A stretch of 8,653 bases of DNA from JBDSYA01 sp039925865 (GCA_039925865.1 JBDSYA010000264.1:1-8653), one strand, 5' to 3'. Counted from the first letter of the stretch, positions 1-6,812 are shown. Made by a program: numbers and translations. Notes: generated by a model not told the origin, from the letters alone.

Positions 1-1
1 G

Positions 2-955
2 CCCGTTAATTATCTTTACACCTCCGGAAATGATCTTCATCTTTCCTTAATTCCATTGGAGCACACGCAGGCATCTGAATTAAAAAAATTCGATGATATA
101 AATCAGCTGCTGACAGAATATATAAAATTGAAATTCTATTCGGAGAAAACCAAGAAATTAAAAATATCCAGGTCACACGAGACCGAACAGAAGATATCCA
201 ATGTAAAGCGGAAGCTTGATGGAATAAACACACAGCTGAAACATTGTGAAGATTCTGATGTACTGCGGAAGTCAGGAGATATTATTTTGCAAAATCTTGA
301 CAGCATCAGCAAAGGTGACAAAAAATTTTCATACAATGTCACCGGTATTGATGAAATAACAATTAAGCTTAAAGAAAACCTCTCACCTGTTGAGAACGCA
401 CAAAATTATTTTGACAAATATAAAAAACAAAAAGCTTCAGTTAACATTTTAAAATCTAAAATCATTAATCTTCAAAAAGAGCAGAAGAAACTTGAAGCTG
501 AATTAAACGAAATAAAAGAAATGAATGATATAAAAAAACTTATCAAAGATGAAAAAAGATCGGAAGAAAATAAGAATGATGAAACATCACGGTTCAGAAA
601 GTTCAGGATCAATGATAAATATGAAGTTTGGGTAGGCAGGGACAGCATTTCTAACGACGTCCTCACGACCCGATATGCTGCACAAAATGATCTTTGGTTT
701 CATGTCAGAGGCGCAAGCGGCTCGCATACGGTTTTAAAAATAAATAACAGTAAGGAACATATCCCAAAGGAAGCAATTCTTGGCGCAGCTTCCATAGCAG
801 CTTACTACAGCAAGGCCCGCAACTCATCAAATGTGCCGGTAGCATACTGCGAAAAAAAATTTGTTAAGAAGAAGAAAGGATTCAAATCAGGGACAGTAAC
901 TATGGAGAGGGAAAAAGTAGTATTCGTAAAACCATTGCTTCCTGCTGAAAGCTAG
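2..955 (+). CDS. rqcH: NFACT-family ribosome quality control protein RqcH, 5'-truncated by window edge
   Basis: The frame is open to the left edge, so this is the last 317 codons of a gene that is normally about 550-580 residues; the in-frame TTG at 56 is internal, not a start. RqcH (bacterial Rqc2/NEMF) binds obstructed 50S subunits carrying peptidyl-tRNA and directs C-terminal alanine tailing. Seen here: a lysine/glutamate-rich coiled-coil stretch at about fragment residues 40-85; a middle segment with GDIILQNL and SPVENAQNYFDKYKK, matching the conserved 'geLL.aNl' and 'sp.eNAqryFkkY' signatures; a second coiled coil at about 143-190; then the C-terminal NFACT-R domain (about 197-310) with EVWVGRDSISNDVLT and DLWFHVRGASGSH. 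A basic KKFVKKKKGFKSG tail follows. The N-terminal NFACT-N domain, including the conserved Asp-Arg pair needed for function in the family, lies outside the window and cannot be checked. Identity is strong from motifs; the symbol follows the family. Confidence 0.9.
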   Translation, partial: PVNYLYTSGNDLHLSLIPLEHTQASELKKFDDINQLLTEYIKLKFYSEKTKKLKISRSHETEQKISNVKRKLDGINTQLKHCEDSDVLRKSGDIILQNLDSISKGDKKFSYNVTGIDEITIKLKENLSPVENAQNYFDKYKKQKASVNILKSKIINLQKEQKKLEAELNEIKEMNDIKKLIKDEKRSEENKNDETSRFRKFRINDKYEVWVGRDSISNDVLTTRYAAQNDLWFHVRGASGSHTVLKINNSKEHIPKEAILGAASIAAYYSKARNSSNVPVAYCEKKFVKKKKGFKSGTVTMEREKVVFVKPLLPAES

Positions 956-1728
956 ATCTTATCGTACTTCAGCATATTTCTTTCAAGCTCATTAAGCTTT
1001 TCTTCTATACGCTTACTGTTTCCTGAGCCAGCGCGAAGAAGTATATTATAAGCATCGAGCGCTTCTTTATAATTTCCCTGTCCGGCATAAATATCAGCAA
1101 GTGTCTCGGTAACAATCTTTATCTTGCTGAGCATGTCATTTGTTTCAGAAGATAAATTTAGTTTTTTAAGTGAAGCTGTATCATGCTTGGCAGGACCGGA
1201 AATTTCTTTTTCGAAATGAAATGCTTCAAACTGTTTTAAAAAAATCTGAAATTCCCTGTCATTTTCTATTTTGTCATCATTCATTTCATTAAAAAAGCTG
1301 TCAAGTGCGAAATCAGAAAACAGGTTTTCCCGCAGATCAAATTTTTTTTGAAATGATTTATAATCAAATTTATTTTTAGGAGAATTTGTATAATAAATTT
1401 TTTCCTGTCTGGAAATATTCTTTAGTACCTGAATATTTGAATCGATCTTAGAAAGCATTTCGCGGTTCGTTATCCTTGGCTTAATATCTTTAAACAGGAT
1501 CTCGGCTTCATTAAGATATTCGGCTTTCAAAAAAGCCCTGAGTAAAATTAATTTCGCAGTAAGATATTCCGGATAAATATTCAGTCCGGTCTTACAAACG
1601 GAAATGCATTCTTCATACTGCTCATTCATATACAGCAGATTTGCAAGTCTTATGAAAAGCGGTGACAGGTAATTTTTGTCAAGCCTGACTTTAAGCTCAT
1701 GAGTATATTTGTCCAGATTATTTTGCAC
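952..1728 (-). CDS. small TPR-repeat protein, last gene of the envelope cluster
   Basis: Cytoplasmic-looking protein of 258 residues with no signal peptide or membrane segment. TPR-like helix pairs are seen at about residues 20-53 (ANLLYMNEQYEECISVCKTG) and 54-87, and a clear one near the C-terminus at about 205-238 (ADIYAGQGNYKEALDAYNIL). Between them is a charged linker of about 100 residues, rich in Phe, Lys, Asp and Glu. The frame stays open upstream to 1893, but that extension is Cys/Tyr-rich and lies inside the glycosyltransferase gene, so it is a shadow. I chose the GTG at 1728, whose G is the last base of the upstream TAG stop (TAGTG), which points to translational coupling; no Shine-Dalgarno is evident. 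TPRs mediate protein contacts. A role as partner of the glycosyltransferase or of the envelope pathway is inferred from position only. The 3' end shares CTAG with the convergent rqcH stop. Confidence 0.75.
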   Translation of the reverse strand: MQNNLDKYTHELKVRLDKNYLSPLFIRLANLLYMNEQYEECISVCKTGLNIYPEYLTAKLILLRAFLKAEYLNEAEILFKDIKPRITNREMLSKIDSNIQVLKNISRQEKIYYTNSPKNKFDYKSFQKKFDLRENLFSDFALDSFFNEMNDDKIENDREFQIFLKQFEAFHFEKEISGPAKHDTASLKKLNLSSETNDMLSKIKIVTETLADIYAGQGNYKEALDAYNILLRAGSGNSKRIEEKLNELERNMLKYDKI

Positions 1729-3236
1729 TATTTTGTTTGCATAGCTAGATTTTGGGATTTTAACCGGTTTGAGATGACGACCTGCCGTATTGACAATACA
1801 GATATCGTTGTAAATCCACCGCAAAACATAAGCTGAAATGGAATTGCAGCAACCTGTGCAGTTGCAACGGCAATAATAACTCCTGCAAAACAATACAATG
1901 CCATGAATGCTTCAAGGTAAGTTGTAAAGGATAATTTTTTGTTAACGTACTTTTTGCCCTCCCATGAATCTTTTTTATTCATGATCTGATACTTTGGTGT
2001 TCTGACAAATTCGCTCTTCTTATCAAGAAGCCCTTCAAAAACTGCTTTAGTATTATTAATCGAAAAGCCCATGCTTCCTGCAAGAAATACCGGGAAATAA
2101 ATAATGCGTTTTTGCCAGTCAGAGTAAACGTCTTTCTGCGAATATAGATAAAATAAAAATGAGCTTATGAAAGCAAAAATAAATAATGACATGAATTTAA
2201 AAACAGCGTCATATTCTTCTGAAAGTTTGATAAGCATTACAGGTAAATTTAAAATTGCAGCAAGCAGTATGAACGGATAGGCAAGATTACTGTAGAGATG
2301 AATAAACGATTGAAACTTAAGCTTCAGTGACATGTCAGATTTCAGAACTTTCGGAAAAACCTTTTTCGCAGTTTCAATTGCTCCTTTTGTCCATCTGAAT
2401 TGCTGGGATTTTAAAGCAAAAATATCTGATGGAAGTTCAGCCGGAGAAGTAAAGTTAACGAGATATTTAAATTTCCATCCTCTCATCTGAGCTCTGTATG
2501 AAAGATCCAAATCTTCTGTGAGTGTATCAGCTTCCCAATTACCGGCATCGAATATACATTCTTTTCTCCAGACCCCGCCTGTCCCATTAAAATTAATAAA
2601 AAATCCTGCCCTGTTTCTGACTGCCTGCTCAATGACAAAATGTCCGTCGAGCGCAACTGCCTGTGTCTTTGTCAACAGAGAATATTCACGGTTAAGATGT
2701 TCCCATCTTGTTTGAACGAGACCGAGCTTATCATCTCTGTAAAAATATGGAATTGTTCTTTTGAGAAACTTTTTCCTCGGAATAAAATCCGCATCAAAAA
2801 CAGCAACGAATTCTCCTCTGGCAGTTTCAAGCCCGACCTTAAGTGCGCCTGCTTTATAGCCTTCGCGGTTAGTCCGGTGAATATGCTTCACATCAAATCC
2901 TGTTGTTATATATTTTTGTATATGATCGTGTATGATCTGTGTAGTTTCGTCCGTTGAGTCATCAAGTATCTGTACTTCAAGTTTATCTTTTGGATAGTCC
3001 ATTCTTAAAACAGAATCGATCAGCCTGGTTATAACATATTGCTCGTTGTAAAGCGGAATCTGAATAGTTACTTCAGGATAATCTTTCATATACAATTCCT
3101 CTTCAGTAAGATCGACTGTCCTCGTGGCAAACGTCTTAAAATAATAATAAATCATATTGAAGCCGTGTGCACCGAAGAAAAATAATATAGTCAGAGAAAT
3201 TATATACGCTGAGAGGATGATGCTTTCAATGGTCAT
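1728..3236 (-). CDS. membrane family-2 glycosyltransferase, cellulose/mannan-synthase-like
   Basis: Processive-type GT2 enzyme (COG1215-like) of 502 residues that should transfer sugar from a nucleotide-sugar on the cytoplasmic face and probably move the chain through its own membrane helices. Seen: an N-terminal membrane helix at about 5-30; the GT-A domain with LDDS (Asp92, Asp93), DAD at 148-150 (metal binding), NGTGGVW at 217-223, TED at 240-242 (catalytic base) and QQFRW at 278-282 (the QxxRW acceptor-tunnel motif); then about four hydrophobic segments near 310-336, 346-366, 378-398 and 438-482. All catalytic motifs are intact. No PilZ (c-di-GMP) domain is present. The GT core recalls plant CslA/CslC and their bacterial homologues more than BcsA, but the product (glucan, mannan or other) cannot be read from motifs. 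It starts with ATG 41 nt after lptE and ends overlapping the TPR gene by one base, so it very likely shares their transcript. Confidence 0.9.
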   Translation of the reverse strand: MTIESIILSAYIISLTILFFFGAHGFNMIYYYFKTFATRTVDLTEEELYMKDYPEVTIQIPLYNEQYVITRLIDSVLRMDYPKDKLEVQILDDSTDETTQIIHDHIQKYITTGFDVKHIHRTNREGYKAGALKVGLETARGEFVAVFDADFIPRKKFLKRTIPYFYRDDKLGLVQTRWEHLNREYSLLTKTQAVALDGHFVIEQAVRNRAGFFINFNGTGGVWRKECIFDAGNWEADTLTEDLDLSYRAQMRGWKFKYLVNFTSPAELPSDIFALKSQQFRWTKGAIETAKKVFPKVLKSDMSLKLKFQSFIHLYSNLAYPFILLAAILNLPVMLIKLSEEYDAVFKFMSLFIFAFISSFLFYLYSQKDVYSDWQKRIIYFPVFLAGSMGFSINNTKAVFEGLLDKKSEFVRTPKYQIMNKKDSWEGKKYVNKKLSFTTYLEAFMALYCFAGVIIAVATAQVAAIPFQLMFCGGFTTISVLSIRQVVISNRLKSQNLAMQTK

Positions 3237-3277
3237 TATGATATTTTAATTGAAATCAACTTAAAAAATTGTATTAG

Positions 3278-3790
3278 TTACCAATTGGATGTAAGGTCTA
3301 TCAGGATATCTTCCGTAACTCTTTCAACTGCTGTTTCAATACCTGCAGCTCTTTCAGAAAAGGAGTTATTAGAAGAATTATATTCGCCGTAATTTTCAAA
3401 ATTCTTTTCCCAAATCTTCCTTTGAGTTTTAAGATTTTCAAACTTAACCAATAATGTAACTGTAACTTTTCTTCTCGAGACATTTTCGCCTGAAGAAATT
3501 ACAATTGCTTCATCACGGACATTTGTAATCGCACAGTTTAAAACTGCATCGGCAACATTTTTATCACCAAGCCGGAATGTATTATCATTTAAAGTTTTTT
3601 CTTTTAATCTCTGTGTTAGCCGTTCGGCAAGTGTCGGATCCGAAAATCCGCTGACATCTTCAAATGTAGGAATTGCAATTATATTTATACCGGCGGGCGG
3701 GTTATTACCGCGAAACCCGTAAACACCGCAACCTGAGCTTATAGCACAGAAGCTTAAAATCAAAAATATACTCATGAGTATTTTATTCAC
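3278..3790 (-). CDS. lptE: LptE-family LPS-assembly outer-membrane lipoprotein
   Basis: Predicted 170-residue lipoprotein. The N-terminus is a hydrophobic signal ending in the lipobox ISSGC with Cys21 as the lipidated residue, followed by GVYGF, which matches the start of Bacteroidota LptE proteins. The body has INIIAIPTFEDVSG, LAERLTQRLKEK and a C-terminal helix ERAAGIETAVERVTEDIL, all typical of the LptE family. LptE plugs the LptD barrel and helps deliver LPS to the outer leaflet of the outer membrane. Start: the frame opens at a GTG at 3802, but the GTG at 3790 gives a 4-base GTGA overlap with the upstream stop and has AGGTGG 8 nt upstream, so I prefer it; an ATG at 3775 would give a shorter signal peptide that still works. 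The residue at -3 of the lipobox is Ser rather than Leu, which is tolerated. No LptD gene is in the window. Confidence 0.85.
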   Translation of the reverse strand: MNKILMSIFLILSFCAISSGCGVYGFRGNNPPAGINIIAIPTFEDVSGFSDPTLAERLTQRLKEKTLNDNTFRLGDKNVADAVLNCAITNVRDEAIVISSGENVSRRKVTVTLLVKFENLKTQRKIWEKNFENYGEYNSSNNSFSERAAGIETAVERVTEDILIDLTSNW

Positions 3791-4905
3791 GGATTTTTCC
3801 ACCTGTCATTTTTGATACTATATAATTTCATTTTCCGATAAATGTTTCTTGAAGTTTGTTTTAAAATGCCGGCTACTCTTTCTACATTCCAGTAATTATT
3901 TTCCAGAAGGTAAAGCAATGCTTCCTTCTCGATCTCATCCATTGTCATATTTATAAATTTCTCTTTTGGAATATGAAAATCATCTTTCAAAGAATTATTT
4001 TCCTTAGGTTCGGTATCCCGCAGATAATTTTTTATGTCAATAATATCAGTCTTTAATTCAAGTAATGCCCGGAATAAAAAATCTTTTTCGACATTTTCTT
4101 TAGACCGGCTGAAGATCATTGGAAGTGATCGTTTTGAATCTTCTTTGTCTATCTGCAAATGTTTTTTTACATGGTCAAGTGTAAGATTCATATCTGAATA
4201 AAGCACGATTATGCTTTCACAAAAATTTTTTAACTCTCTGGCATTTCCCGGCCAGTTATAATTGAGTAAAAAATCCATTGCATTCTCATCTATGCCTTTG
4301 AATATGATATTATTTGTATTACAATATGAGCCGATAAAGTAATCAAACAAAAGCCTGATATCTGACTTCCTCTCTCGAAGAGGCGGTATGAAAATATTAA
4401 TTGATCTTAATCTGTAGTATAGATCTTCTCTGAAATTTTTTTGCAGAACTTCATCAGCAAGATCTTTATTTGTTGCAGCAATAATGCGGACATCAACCGT
4501 AATCTTTTTATTACCGCCAACACGCATAAACTCGCCGGTTTCAAGGACACGTAAAAATTTAACCTGTGTGGCTAAAGGCATTTCTCCAATTTCATCAAGA
4601 AAGATCGTTCCTTTATCCGCCATCTCAAAATAACCCTGCCTGTCTTCAATTGCTCCTGTGAATGATCCTTTCTGATGTCCGAAAAGCTCACTCTCAATAA
4701 TACCTTCAGGTATTGCACCACAGTTAACTATAATATATGGCCTTTCATTTCTTTTGCTGAATTCATGAATAGAATTTGCAACTACTTCTTTACCAACTCC
4801 GCTTTCGCCTGTTATCAAAATACTTACATCTGTGGGAGCTACCTGCTTGATGGTCTCCTTGATCTCTTTTATCTGAACTGAATCACCTAAAAGTTTACTT
4901 AACAC
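3787..4905 (-). CDS. sigma-54-dependent activator, AAA+ plus Fis HTH, no receiver domain
   Basis: Bacterial enhancer-binding protein of 372 residues that hydrolyses ATP to open promoters held by sigma-54 RNA polymerase. Seen in order: Walker A GESGVGKE (33-40); the sigma-54-contact loop ELFGHQKGSFTGA, with GSFTGA at 80-85 in place of the usual GAFTGA; Walker B IFLDE (101-105); AATNKDL (sensor I region); FREDLYYRLR (158-167, arginine-finger region); WPGNARELKN (218-227, sensor II); a polar linker at about 250-320; and a Fis-type helix-turn-helix at about 325-366. The AAA+ domain begins almost at residue 1, so no response-regulator, GAF or PAS sensor is present and activity must be set by expression level or a partner. 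The GTG start is the first possible one after an in-frame TAA at 4920. As I recall, Bacteroidota often place such a gene between miaB and lptE; lptE follows here with a 4-base overlap. Its targets cannot be deduced from the window. Confidence 0.93.
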   Translation of the reverse strand: MLSKLLGDSVQIKEIKETIKQVAPTDVSILITGESGVGKEVVANSIHEFSKRNERPYIIVNCGAIPEGIIESELFGHQKGSFTGAIEDRQGYFEMADKGTIFLDEIGEMPLATQVKFLRVLETGEFMRVGGNKKITVDVRIIAATNKDLADEVLQKNFREDLYYRLRSINIFIPPLRERKSDIRLLFDYFIGSYCNTNNIIFKGIDENAMDFLLNYNWPGNARELKNFCESIIVLYSDMNLTLDHVKKHLQIDKEDSKRSLPMIFSRSKENVEKDFLFRALLELKTDIIDIKNYLRDTEPKENNSLKDDFHIPKEKFINMTMDEIEKEALLYLLENNYWNVERVAGILKQTSRNIYRKMKLYSIKNDRWKNP

Positions 4906-4920
4906 TAATTTAATTTTTTA

Positions 4921-4951
4921 TAAATATAACATTATGAAGGAGTTTATTAAA
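4921..4951 (-). promoter_or_regulatory. candidate Bacteroidota-type promoter for the minus-strand cluster
   Basis: On the minus strand a TATATTTA element (7 of 8 matches to the -7 consensus TAnnTTTG) at 4928-4921 lies 19 nt after TTTA (3 of 4 to the -33 TTTG) at 4951-4948. The spacing fits the Bacteroidota primary sigma factor. It would give a very short leader of roughly 10 nt before the GTG at 4905. The region is AT-rich, so chance matches are likely. Confidence 0.35.
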
Positions 4952-4971
4952 GATAAAATAAAGTTAGGTTG

Positions 4972-5007
4972 TTAAGTCTGTTAAGTCTTTTAAGTCTTTT
5001 AAGATCG
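4972..5007. repeat. 9-bp tandem repeat, four units
   Basis: Units start at 4972, 4981, 4990 and 4999: TTAAGTCTG, TTAAGTCTT, TTAAGTCTT and the degenerate TTAAGATCG. The period is close to one helical turn. It lies about 70 bp upstream of the sigma-54 activator start and outside any gene, so it could be a slippage-prone simple repeat or a set of binding sites. Confidence 0.85.
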
Positions 5008-5110
5008 TTTAGTTATTGAATATTGAACTGAAAGGTAATTAAATATGAGTATTTCAATAAAAATTTTGTTTTTAAAATTCGCCAAAAATGGAAATCCTGT
5101 CCTGAGAATT

Positions 5111-5158
5111 TTTGCCGGTTTTATTTAATTACAGCTTTGAATCAAAGATTTTGGCAAA
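5111..5158. repeat. nested inverted repeats in the divergent region
   Basis: TTTGCC at 5111-5116 can pair with GGCAAA at 5153-5158, enclosing the perfect palindrome CTTTGAATCAAAG at 5135-5147. GCCAAAA at 5081-5087 can alternatively pair with TTTTGGC at 5149-5155. No T-tract follows, so it does not look like an intrinsic terminator; an operator or leader structure is possible. Confidence 0.5.
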
Positions 5159-5210
5159 CTGCGTACAGATCAATTCCCAAAAATGACCTGTCAAAATCGA
5201 AAAAGAAATC

Positions 5211-5242
5211 TTTGCATCAAAAGAAGATTTATGTTACTTTAT
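5211..5242 (+). promoter_or_regulatory. candidate promoter for the secreted-protein pair
   Basis: TTTG at 5211-5214 matches the Bacteroidota -33 element exactly. After a 20-nt spacer, TACTTTAT at 5235-5242 matches TAnnTTTG at four of its six defined positions. The predicted transcript would start near 5250 and leave a leader of about 30 nt before the TTG start at 5279. This is a weak call resting on position and spacing. Confidence 0.35.
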
Positions 5243-5278
5243 TAAAATTGTTTAAAGATTAATTAATAGAAACCAGTT

Positions 5279-6805
5279 TTGAAGAAATTTATTTTTTCAA
5301 TTTGCTTAACGACTGTAATACTTTCGTTTATTGCATTGTCACAAGTAAGCACAAATGATAACAATCCTGTTTTGAATTTTAAAAAGATTGATGCCAATAA
5401 TGTCAGCACGACTATTCGCAACGACGGATCATTTGATAAAAATTATATGACCGGAAGCGGAGGGTTTGAGTGGCCACAAGGTTCAGGAAAAACGGCGATA
5501 TATATCAGTGGACTTTGGCTGAGCAGTAAAGTTAATGATTCAATAAGAGTTTCTTATTCAGACTATGACAGTGAGTTCGAACCCGGATATTTTGATTATG
5601 CAACTCAAACTCCTATGGGTAAAGATGATCCGCTTTATAGAATTTACAAAGTGTCTCCTTCCTTTCCTAATGGTAATTCTGATTTTGATCCATGGTCTGC
5701 ATGGCCTGTTAATCAGGGTGCTCCATGGGTTGATGTTAATAATAATGGAACATATGAACCTCCGGCAGATTATCCTGTAATGAAAGGCTCACAGAATTTA
5801 TTCTGCTCATTTACTGACGGATACAAAGACACATCAGCAACAACACGAAATACGCCTCCGATGCGGGCTGAGGTTCATCTATATGCTTATGCAAAGGAAA
5901 ACTCCGGCTGCGTGTCAAATACAGTTTACTACGAATGGAAAATAATAAATAAAAATATTTCTCAATGGACCGATATGAGCGCGGCAATATGGTCTGACTT
6001 CGATATTGGAACTTCAAACAATGATAAAGCAGGGACGGATTCAACTTTAAATCTGGTCTATGGATATAACGGGATCAACAATGATCCTGTTTACGGTATT
6101 GCTCCTCCGGCAGTTGGCTATTTGATCAAAGAAGCAACAGGACATAGTTTAAACAAGTCAGATTTTGCTGTGAGATGGAGATGTGCCTTTGATTGTCCGA
6201 CAGATTCATTACAAATGTACAGAGTTCTTCATGGATTAAGAATTAACGGAAGTAAGTGGATAAATCCTTTAACAAATAAAGCTACGATGTTTCCTTTCTC
6301 AGGAGATCCGGTTACATCAGCGGGCTGGATTGATTCAACACAAGGGGAGAGATATATACTTATTGGTTCAATTTTTGGAACAGTTGCTACACTTGATACT
6401 ATAGATTTTAAGACAGTAACATTTATTAACAAAGGAGCTGATAATCTTCAAAGTATAGTGATGATCAAAAATTGTGTAAGCGATGTGATAAGTGTAAAGC
6501 AGTTATCAACAAATATTCCTTTAGAATTTAAGCTTGATCAGAATTATCCAAATCCATTTAATCCGAAAACCGTCATCAGTTATAAATTAGCGGCAAGCAG
6601 TTTTATTTCACTTAAAGTTTATAATTCATTGGGAAAAGAAGTTGCTGTCTTAGTTAATCAGCAACAAAATGTTGGATCATATGAAATTGATTTTGACGCA
6701 AGCGGTTTAGCGAGCGGAGTTTATTTTTACCGCATAGCGGTCCATTCGGATAAATTAGAATCTGAAAACTTTTCTGATACAAATAGAATGATATTATTAA
6801 AATAA
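5279..6805 (+). CDS. secreted protein of unknown function with T9SS sorting domain
   Basis: Predicted exported protein of 508 residues. It starts with TTG, the only sensible start because an in-frame TAG lies at 5267 and the next residues (MKKFIFSICLTTVILSF) form a signal peptide, probably cleaved near residue 21 (ALS/QV). The body resembles a large family I recall from Ignavibacteria, with PVLNFKKIDANNVS (30-43), GGFEWPQGSGKTAIYISGLW (61-80), WVDVNNNGTYEPPADYP (150-166; DxNxNG, a likely calcium loop), AIWSDFDIG (236-244), YGYNGINNDPVYG (261-273) and SGDPVTSAGW (341-350). No enzyme motif is seen. The C-terminal domain (about 415-508, NYPNPFNP at 422-429) is the type A T9SS sorting module that would take it across the outer membrane. 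There it is cut, and the protein is released or anchored on the surface. It carries a RIAVHSD insertion (485-491) absent from the downstream paralogous domain. The next gene follows after 7 nt. Confidence 0.85.
   Translation: MKKFIFSICLTTVILSFIALSQVSTNDNNPVLNFKKIDANNVSTTIRNDGSFDKNYMTGSGGFEWPQGSGKTAIYISGLWLSSKVNDSIRVSYSDYDSEFEPGYFDYATQTPMGKDDPLYRIYKVSPSFPNGNSDFDPWSAWPVNQGAPWVDVNNNGTYEPPADYPVMKGSQNLFCSFTDGYKDTSATTRNTPPMRAEVHLYAYAKENSGCVSNTVYYEWKIINKNISQWTDMSAAIWSDFDIGTSNNDKAGTDSTLNLVYGYNGINNDPVYGIAPPAVGYLIKEATGHSLNKSDFAVRWRCAFDCPTDSLQMYRVLHGLRINGSKWINPLTNKATMFPFSGDPVTSAGWIDSTQGERYILIGSIFGTVATLDTIDFKTVTFINKGADNLQSIVMIKNCVSDVISVKQLSTNIPLEFKLDQNYPNPFNPKTVISYKLAASSFISLKVYNSLGKEVAVLVNQQQNVGSYEIDFDASGLASGVYFYRIAVHSDKLESENFSDTNRMILLK
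6521..6805 (+). repeat. copy 1 of paralogous T9SS C-terminal sorting module
   Basis: Encodes about residues 415-508 of the first secreted protein. It aligns with 8193-8471 at both protein and DNA level, including 17-nt identical runs at 6545-6561 and 6713-6729, while the bodies of the two proteins are unrelated. This copy has 21 extra nt around 6731-6751, containing the hairpin CCGCATAGCGG, and lacks the GC-rich insertion of copy 2. Confidence 0.85.
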
Positions 6806-6812
6806 ATTGAGA

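Larger units (their letters stand above)
4906..5278. other. 373-bp divergent intergenic region
   Basis: Non-coding stretch between the start of the sigma-54 activator (leftward) and the first secreted protein (rightward). It holds a candidate promoter at each end, a 9-bp tandem repeat near the activator and a cluster of short inverted and direct repeats at 5081-5192. I looked for a sigma-54 promoter (GG-N10-GC core) on both strands and found none, so autoregulation through sigma-54 is not supported. No tRNA-like or riboswitch-like fold is apparent by eye. Confidence 0.8.

Noticed and set aside
1729..1893. N-terminal extension of the TPR frame inside the glycosyltransferase gene
   Set aside because: It is Cys/Tyr-rich, unlike the TPR body, and overlaps an intact conserved gene; the GTG at 1728 explains the start better.
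2640..2957. 105-residue open frame on the + strand
   Set aside because: It lies opposite the catalytic core of the glycosyltransferase, has no recognisable motif and no start signal; a shadow frame.
3237..3277. Terminator or promoter between lptE and the glycosyltransferase
   Set aside because: The 41-nt AT-rich gap has no hairpin and no convincing promoter pair, so the genes are treated as co-transcribed.
4934..4975. Thirteen-codon frame starting ATG-AAG-GAG in the divergent region
   Set aside because: Too short, no ribosome binding site, overlaps the minus-strand promoter candidate and ends in the tandem repeat; chance is sufficient.
4972..5007. CRISPR array
   Set aside because: Units are 9 bp and directly abutting with no spacers; the same applies to the 10-bp array at 8549.
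4906..5278. Sigma-54 (-24/-12) promoter next to the activator gene
   Set aside because: GG dinucleotides near TGGCA-like text at 5152-5166 and others lack GC at the N10 spacing on both strands.
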